17,531 nt of DNA from an uncultured Collinsella sp. GTDB lineage: Bacteria; Actinomycetota; Coriobacteriia; Coriobacteriales; Coriobacteriaceae. Position numbers and translations under genes: made by a program. Shown piece by piece: positions 12,414 to 17,531 of this stretch (its first letter is position 1; each line of letters begins with the position of its first letter). A model generated the notes under the pieces. The model had not been told where the DNA came from. It did not search any database and was given only the letters and a program-made list of their open reading frames with translations. The stretch is taken from contig CATWCP010000019.1 in NCBI GenBank assembly GCA_958349325.1, forward strand, positions 1 through 17,531, written 5' to 3'.

Positions 12414-14213
12414 CTAGTTCTTATCGGAGGCTTCGGCCTCGGCGGACTGTTCGGCGGTTTTCTCGGAATCTGATTCGGAGGTCGATCCCTGATTGGTGTT
12501 GTCGCGAATCGTTTGCGCGTCGATCACCTGGCGGGTCTGCTCCTCGTCGATCTGGTGGCGGTACTTGGATATCGTGTCCTGCGCATCGTCGATACTTGTT
12601 TGCGGAATGCCCGCCTTGAGGCGGTTTTGCGTGTCTTCGGGCAGGTCGGACAGCTTAATGCTGGTTTCGCTCTCGAGCCAGTGGAGCTTGAGTCCGAGCG
12701 GCTTGCCGGGCAGACCGCGCCAGACGGCGACATTGCCCTGGTAGGTACCCAGGTAGTATGAGCCGGTGACACCCGTGTAGGCCCAGATGCCAGCTGCCAG
12801 CACAAAGACGAGGGCCAGGATGGCGGCGATAGTAATGTTGCGGCGACGCACGCGTTGCGCCTCGCGCATAACGCCATCGTCAACCAGGTCAACGACTACT
12901 ACGGTCACGTTGTCGTGGCCGCCGGCGGCAAGCGCCGCGTCCACTAGGTTGTCGACGCAGATTTGCGCGGTTGAGGACTGCGTGGCGATGTTCTCGATAT
13001 CGCTATCGGGAATCATGCTCGAGAGGCCGTCGGAGCACAGGATCAGACGGTCGCCTTCCTCGATATGCAGAGTGAAGTGGTCGGCATACATGGCGGGGTC
13101 CGAGCCCAGTGCGCGGGTGATGACCGAACGGTTGGGGTGGACGCGAGCCTCGTCTGCCGTGATCTCGCCGGCGTCCACGAGCTCCTCCACGTAGGAGTGG
13201 TCGCGGGTCACGCGGATGAGCGTGCCCTCGTGGAGCAGATAGGCGCGAGAGTCGCCCACGTGGGCGATGGCGAGCGTGTCGTTTTCGATGTAGGCGCAGG
13301 TGGCTGTGCAGCCCATGCCGGGCTTGCCCAGGCCGTTCAGGGCCGCCTCGATTACGGCGGCGTTGGCTGCCTCGACGGCTGCGGCCAGGCGTGCTGCGTC
13401 GGCGGACTGTGGGGCCGTCTTGGCAATAGTCTCGACGGCGATGGAAGAGGCTACCTCGCCGGCAGCGTGACCACCCATGCCGTCGCATACGCAAAAGAGC
13501 GGCGACTGCACCAGGTAGGAATCCTCATTGTGCGGGCGCACGCAGCCAACGTCGGAGCGGGCGCCCCACATAAGTTGCGTGGTGGTGCCGGCATCATAGG
13601 TCGAGTCGGTCTCGATGCGCTCCTCGGTCAGGGGCTCAAAGCTCATGGTCGAGCCGGGGTCTTTGAGCTTGGCCTCAACGGCGGCAACGTCGATTTCGGC
13701 GGTGTCACCGGGAGAGACGGTGTCGGTCACGGCGTTTGATTCGGAATCACCGGTGTCCGGGGAGTCGGGCTCCTCGGACACGCGGGCGGTCGACTCGTCG
13801 TCTTGCGGGCTGACGTCTATAGGCTCGGGCGCCGGCGTAGACGCGGGCGCAACCTCGGACGCCGGGGCCATGGGAAACGCCGGCGCGGCGGGCTCGGGTG
13901 CCGCAAACACCGCAGCGCTCTCGTTGATTGCCGCGGCGACGGGCTCTGCAAAGTGAGCCGGCGCCGGGGTTGCTTCGGGCGCTGTGGGCTGTTCCGCAGC
14001 ATGTGCGCCGATGGGCGCCGCTACGGCATCCTCTTCGTCCTCGTTATCGGCGAGATCCGAAATATCATGCGTTACATGCGAAAGAGGCAGGGAGAACACG
14101 GTGTCCTCGGGCTCCACGGGTGCGGAGCCCGCCGGAGCGGCGTGGGCCGGCGCAGCTGTGGCGGCGGCCGGTGCCTCGGTCATAGTTGCGGACTTGTTCT
14201 CCTCGTCGATCAT
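12414..14213 (-). CDS. pstP: PP2C-type Ser/Thr protein phosphatase (PstP)
   Basis: A 599-residue membrane phosphatase that should reverse phosphorylation by the two kinases of the operon. The PP2C domain spans about 215-445 with the metal-binding motifs RSDVGCVRPHNED (219-231), CDGMGGHA (243-250), HVGDSRAY (318-325), CSDGL (393-397) and GGHDN (431-435). One transmembrane helix follows (about 459-481), then an outer domain of about 115 residues ending in a Ser/Glu-rich tail. Unusual is the first 210 residues: an Ala/Pro/Glu-rich, low-complexity region without a recognisable fold, absent from the mycobacterial protein. The ATG at 14213 overlaps the fhaB stop as ATGA, with AAGGTG upstream, so the long N-terminus is probably translated. 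The rodA-pbpA start follows 16 bases after its stop. Confidence 0.94.
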   Translation of the reverse strand: MIDEENKSATMTEAPAAATAAPAHAAPAGSAPVEPEDTVFSLPLSHVTHDISDLADNEDEEDAVAAPIGAHAAEQPTAPEATPAPAHFAEPVAAAINESAAVFAAPEPAAPAFPMAPASEVAPASTPAPEPIDVSPQDDESTARVSEEPDSPDTGDSESNAVTDTVSPGDTAEIDVAAVEAKLKDPGSTMSFEPLTEERIETDSTYDAGTTTQLMWGARSDVGCVRPHNEDSYLVQSPLFCVCDGMGGHAAGEVASSIAVETIAKTAPQSADAARLAAAVEAANAAVIEAALNGLGKPGMGCTATCAYIENDTLAIAHVGDSRAYLLHEGTLIRVTRDHSYVEELVDAGEITADEARVHPNRSVITRALGSDPAMYADHFTLHIEEGDRLILCSDGLSSMIPDSDIENIATQSSTAQICVDNLVDAALAAGGHDNVTVVVVDLVDDGVMREAQRVRRRNITIAAILALVFVLAAGIWAYTGVTGSYYLGTYQGNVAVWRGLPGKPLGLKLHWLESETSIKLSDLPEDTQNRLKAGIPQTSIDDAQDTISKYRHQIDEEQTRQVIDAQTIRDNTNQGSTSESDSEKTAEQSAEAEASDKN

Positions 14214-14626
14214 CGACGGTTCACCTTCATGACCACGTCGCCAATCTGGACTTCGTCGCCCTCACGCAGCGTCGCGGGCTCCACGAGTTGGCGGCCGTTG
14301 ACGAGCGTGCCGTTAAGTGAGTTGAGGTCCTCGATGATGAGCGCCGGGCCCTGCAGCGAAAAGCGCGCGTGCGAGGCTGAAACGAACGGTTCGTTGATGC
14401 AGATGTCCGAAGATGGCGAGCGACCGACGATGACGGGGCCGAGCATGTCTACGTGGATGCCGCGGATACCGCGCGGACCCTTGTCCACATCAATCGTCCA
14501 GATAGCCGAGTCGCGGCGCTGCCCGCGCACAAGTCCCACGCCGGTCTTCATGACGGCGAACAGGAAGATATAGAGCAGGGCGACCAGGACGATGCGGCCT
14601 GCAAAAAGGACGATATCGATGTTCAT
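14210..14626 (-). CDS. fhaB: Membrane-anchored FHA protein (FhaB)
   Basis: A 138-residue protein with one N-terminal transmembrane helix (about residues 5-26) and a C-terminal FHA domain (about 60-138) that binds phosphothreonine. The FHA signature residues are visible: VGRS (67-70), SASHARF (82-88) and the DLNSLNGTLVNGR block (about 99-111). It is the size and layout of mycobacterial FhaB (FipA), which links kinase signalling to the division and wall machinery. It starts six bases after fhaA stops and ends in an ATGA overlap with the phosphatase gene, so it is co-translated with both. Confidence 0.94.
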   Translation of the reverse strand: MNIDIVLFAGRIVLVALLYIFLFAVMKTGVGLVRGQRRDSAIWTIDVDKGPRGIRGIHVDMLGPVIVGRSPSSDICINEPFVSASHARFSLQGPALIIEDLNSLNGTLVNGRQLVEPATLREGDEVQIGDVVMKVNRR

Positions 14627-14632
14627 AAGCGA

Positions 14633-15646
14633 CTATCCCCTAAATTCAAAGGTGCTCAGGCCAAACGTCAGCAGATCGCCGTTGCGCAGCGGGCAGCGCG
14701 TAATGCGGCGGTTGTTGACGAGCGTGCCGTTGGTGGAATTGAGGTCCTCGATCGACCAATCCGAGCCCGTAAAGGTGAGCTGGGCGTGGCGGCGCGACAC
14801 GTTGGGGTCGCGCAGGGCAATGTCGGAAACTGAGCGCTCGCGACCGATGGTTACCTGTGCGGAGGTGATGCTATGGCTCTCGCCGCTCACGACGTCGACG
14901 AGCTGGGCGAGCGGGCGCTGCGGGGCGCGAGTGCTCGCCATGTTGGAGGCGATGCCGGCTGCGGCGCCTAGGCCCACGGCGGCACCGGTCGCGGCGGCTC
15001 CGCCCATGCCGGCAAGCGCGTCGCGCGAGACGGTCTGCGGCACCGGGATGGGTGCTGCGGCGGGGTCGGGGACGCTAGGCGCGAAGGGGTCTGCCACGGC
15101 AAGCGGGTCGGGAGCGGCGGCGCGAGGCGTCGGCTGCTGCTGGGGCATGGCGGCGGGGCGCTGCTGCTGCGGGGCAGCAAACTGCTGCTGGCCGGCGCGC
15201 GGGGCGCTGGCGGCACGGCTTGCCGCGGAGTTGTTCTGGCCCAGGCCGTTTTGATAGGCGCGCTCTTCTTCGTACAGGCGGCCGAGCGTGGGGGCATCGA
15301 CGTTCTCGGCAAAGACCGAGAACTTGCCGGCGCGCAGCTGCGGATCGATCATAAAGCGCACGAGGGGCTCGCCGACAAAGACATAGCGGCGCTTTTCGGC
15401 CTGCGCCTTCACAAACTCGCGGACCTCGCGCGAAAGCTCGGGGTAGAACGGGGCGAGCATGGGATCGTCGTCGGCGGCGATAAGGATGGTATAGAGTGCC
15501 GGCGCCGTGTTGACGCCGTTGATCACCAGAGTCTGATCCTCCATGTCGCGAGCGGCCTGCTTGGCAAGCTTCTTAAAGGAGAACGGGGCACGGGTGGCAC
15601 CGAAGATGCCGGCCACGTGGTCCTCGAAGATGTTCAGGAAGTTCAC
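14633..15646 (-). CDS. fhaA: FHA-domain protein with DUF3662 N-terminus (FhaA)
   Basis: A 337-residue cytoplasmic protein. Residues about 1-115 form the DUF3662 domain typical of FhaA, followed by a low-complexity Gln/Ala/Pro linker (about 135-245) and a C-terminal FHA domain (about 250-337) with the signature IGRERSVSDIAL, SRRHAQL and DLNSTNGTLVNNR. In Mycobacterium FhaA binds phosphorylated MviN and helps regulate peptidoglycan synthesis. The start is GTG 15646, overlapping the kinase stop as GTGA; GGAG lies 11 bases upstream. The poly-Gln tracts in the linker are an unusual feature and may vary between strains. It is the second gene of the operon. Confidence 0.94.
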   Translation of the reverse strand: MNFLNIFEDHVAGIFGATRAPFSFKKLAKQAARDMEDQTLVINGVNTAPALYTILIAADDDPMLAPFYPELSREVREFVKAQAEKRRYVFVGEPLVRFMIDPQLRAGKFSVFAENVDAPTLGRLYEEERAYQNGLGQNNSAASRAASAPRAGQQQFAAPQQQRPAAMPQQQPTPRAAAPDPLAVADPFAPSVPDPAAAPIPVPQTVSRDALAGMGGAAATGAAVGLGAAAGIASNMASTRAPQRPLAQLVDVVSGESHSITSAQVTIGRERSVSDIALRDPNVSRRHAQLTFTGSDWSIEDLNSTNGTLVNNRRITRCPLRNGDLLTFGLSTFEFRG

Positions 15647-17496
15647 GAAAGATCACTCTCCGTATAGGTTCTTTGGTATCCGAGCAAATATAGGCATATC
15701 CCAACGATTATAGAGGATAGGGTTCCCGCAACCGCCGCCTTGGCGACGACCGCGGCTGCAAGGCTGGCAATTTCCATATGGTGTGCAAGACAGGACGCCG
15801 CTGCGCAGCCGATGCCGGTGACAGCGATGGCAGCGATTGCGGCAAGGTTTGAGCCCTGATTGGCACGCTTGGCATGGGCATTGAGCAGCGCAGATGACGC
15901 CGCGGCAGTTGCCGCGACCAGCACAAAGGCAGCCCAAAGGAGCGGGTCTCCCAGCGCTGCGGCAACGTTACCGAGCCCCAGTACGCCTCCGGCTGAAAGC
16001 GCGACCGTGGCCAGACGGGCAAAAAGCGCGCCCATGCCCGTTGCCGCGGCGGCGCTTGCCGGGCCGAGCCAAAATGACGCGACGCTGGCGGCGACCCCAG
16101 CTGCCAGGAAGGTATTGCCGGTCAGACAGCCAAACGCGAGTGCACAGGTGAGCGCGGCGCTCGCGGCAGCCTCGGTACGACCCCAGGCGATCCACCAACC
16201 GGACATGGCGGCGGCAAAGATCACCGCGACGGGCAGCATTGACAGGATGCCCTGCGCCTGCATGGTGGCGTTGGCCATGAGCACCAAAAAGCCCACAGCC
16301 GAGATGGCCGAGCCAATCTGGGGGGCCAGGCCAGCCGCCGCTCCGATCGCGATAGCCGCAATGACCAGGCCGGGAAGCGCCGCGACCCCGGCCGTTTGCA
16401 TCAGCAAAAAGCTAAAGGTGCCGCACGTTAGCGCCGAGATAGTGCGCATGGTGTAGTCGCGCGCATGGCTCCAGCGCGTGCCCGCCCAGCCGAGTGCGGG
16501 GTCGACCTCGATGGCGTCGTCCTCGTAGTGCGACGGCTCGATATCGTCGAGCTCCTGCTCGTCATCCGAAAGCTCGCCAACCATTTGCTCCAGGCTGCGA
16601 CGGCCTTCGCGCACGCTGCCCAGACCGGCAAGGAGCTGGTCGCAAAATGCCTCGATGCTGTTGGGGCGCTCCTGCGGCATGGGGGAGAGCGCGCTCATGA
16701 GCGCGATCTCGGCTCCCGGGGGAAAGTGTGGTATCAGCTCGCTGGGATAGGTGGCGCCGCCGATGATGCGGTCGAGCGAGTCGGCGGGCGTGGCCGCCAT
16801 AAAGGGTGCGCTGCCGCACAAGCCCTCATAGATAACGCAGGCAAGGGCAAAGACATCAGCGCGTTCGTCGACCGTGCCGGTCTCGATATCGAGCTGCTCG
16901 GGCGGCATGTAGCCGATGGTGCCGCCGCGCGAGCCGCCAAAGCCACCGGCGGACGACAGTCGCGCCATGCCAAAGTCGGTGAGCTTTACATTGCCCGAGT
17001 GGTCGATGAGCACGTTGGCGGGCTTAATGTCCAGGTGGAGTACGCCATTACTATGGGCGAAGGTGAGCGCCTGGCCCAGGGCATCGGCAATGGCCGCGGC
17101 CTCGTCAAAGGTAAGTGAGTGGCCGTCCACGCGGTGCAAAAACTCGGCCAGCGACATGCCATCGACATATTCCATAACCAGGTAGGCATAGGCTGTGTCG
17201 TGCGTAAAGTCGATGACCTGCACGATGTTGGGATGTTGAAGCATAGCGGCAGTGTGCGCCTCGCGCAGGACATCCATGATGTCGCTGGCGGGCATGCCGG
17301 CACCGTTGATAAGGGGGATGCGCTTAATGGCGACGCGGCGGCGCAGATGCGTGTCGCGGCAGATCTCGATGGAGCCAAAACCGCCGGTCGCAAGTGTCTC
17401 GAGCGGCTGGTACCGCTTGAGCAGCTCGCGAGAGCTGGTGCCCTCCAAAGGAACGTCCGGCGAGAACCGGGCGGTATGTTGCGAGAAAAGCGGCAT
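15643..17496 (-). CDS. Ser/Thr protein kinase with polytopic membrane domain
   Basis: A 617-residue protein with an N-terminal kinase domain (about 28-292): glycine-rich loop ATGGFGSI (36-43), K58 (VAIKR), E79 and HLDIKPANV (154-162), DFG (174-176) and a Gly-rich activation loop. The catalytic motif reads HLD rather than HRD, so it is a non-RD kinase, which normally needs no activation-loop phosphorylation. An acidic linker (about 300-335) leads to a long hydrophobic region (about 352-610) with roughly eight to nine predicted membrane helices and no PASTA repeat. ATG 17496 is preferred (GAGGG six bases upstream) over TTG 17502. It occupies the first visible position of the operon, where it may replace pknA of Mycobacterium. 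The membrane domain has no family I can name. The operon promoter is probably beyond the right edge. Confidence 0.9.
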   Translation of the reverse strand: MPLFSQHTARFSPDVPLEGTSSRELLKRYQPLETLATGGFGSIEICRDTHLRRRVAIKRIPLINGAGMPASDIMDVLREAHTAAMLQHPNIVQVIDFTHDTAYAYLVMEYVDGMSLAEFLHRVDGHSLTFDEAAAIADALGQALTFAHSNGVLHLDIKPANVLIDHSGNVKLTDFGMARLSSAGGFGGSRGGTIGYMPPEQLDIETGTVDERADVFALACVIYEGLCGSAPFMAATPADSLDRIIGGATYPSELIPHFPPGAEIALMSALSPMPQERPNSIEAFCDQLLAGLGSVREGRRSLEQMVGELSDDEQELDDIEPSHYEDDAIEVDPALGWAGTRWSHARDYTMRTISALTCGTFSFLLMQTAGVAALPGLVIAAIAIGAAAGLAPQIGSAISAVGFLVLMANATMQAQGILSMLPVAVIFAAAMSGWWIAWGRTEAAASAALTCALAFGCLTGNTFLAAGVAASVASFWLGPASAAAATGMGALFARLATVALSAGGVLGLGNVAAALGDPLLWAAFVLVAATAAASSALLNAHAKRANQGSNLAAIAAIAVTGIGCAAASCLAHHMEIASLAAAVVAKAAVAGTLSSIIVGICLYLLGYQRTYTESDLS

Positions 17497-17531
17497 GGCC
17501 AACCCTCGTGCGTTTAAAGTTCGTTTGCGAG

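Noticed and set aside
1..17531. CRISPR array, insertion sequence or transposase
   Set aside because: No regularly spaced direct repeats and no transposase motif were seen on either strand; the only mobility enzyme is the tyrosine recombinase.

Overview
The window looks like a high-GC Gram-positive chromosome of the class Coriobacteriia, probably Collinsella or a close relative. The basis is the gene order kinase - fhaA - fhaB - pstP - rodA/pbpA - pknB, the actinobacterial cell-wall signalling cluster, together with a RodA-PBP fusion that I associate with this class. The genus is inference.

There are two regions, separated by a tRNA-derived junction at about 7102-7282. Positions 1-7100 are accessory DNA: the integrase-proximal end of an element that continues past the left edge. 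From left to right it holds (a) an A+T-rich block with a partial membrane-anchored protein and two divergently transcribed small secreted paralogues; (b) a strong promoter with a structured leader and a 41-residue hydrophobic/basic peptide that resembles a type I toxin; (c) three overlapping metallophosphoesterase genes behind a leader that can form alternative structures over the ribosome binding site; (d) a minus-strand coiled-coil gene with a possible short coupled ORF upstream; (e) a control module of winged-helix protein, excisionase-like protein and tyrosine recombinase, with a promoter and operator-like dyad. The junction carries one 3' fragment of a tRNA-Arg(CCU) gene, a second shorter one, and an inverted copy, which suggests repeated integration at one tRNA gene. 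No intact tRNA, conjugation gene or second attachment site is visible.

Positions 7341-17531 are backbone: one minus-strand operon, read from right to left. It runs from a membrane-embedded Ser/Thr kinase to FhaA (DUF3662 + FHA), FhaB (TM + FHA), a PP2C phosphatase with long flexible ends, a RodA-type SEDS glycosyltransferase fused to a class B PBP, and PknB with four PASTA repeats. The genes up to the phosphatase overlap or nearly abut, and a strong terminator closes the operon at 7341-7382. Together they plausibly form a circuit in which kinases sense wall precursors, FHA proteins read phosphothreonine, the phosphatase resets the signal, and the fused synthase builds peptidoglycan.

The best candidates for something undescribed are the small-peptide locus at 1126-1433, the phosphoesterase operon with its leader, the secreted paralogue pair, and the nested tRNA remnants.
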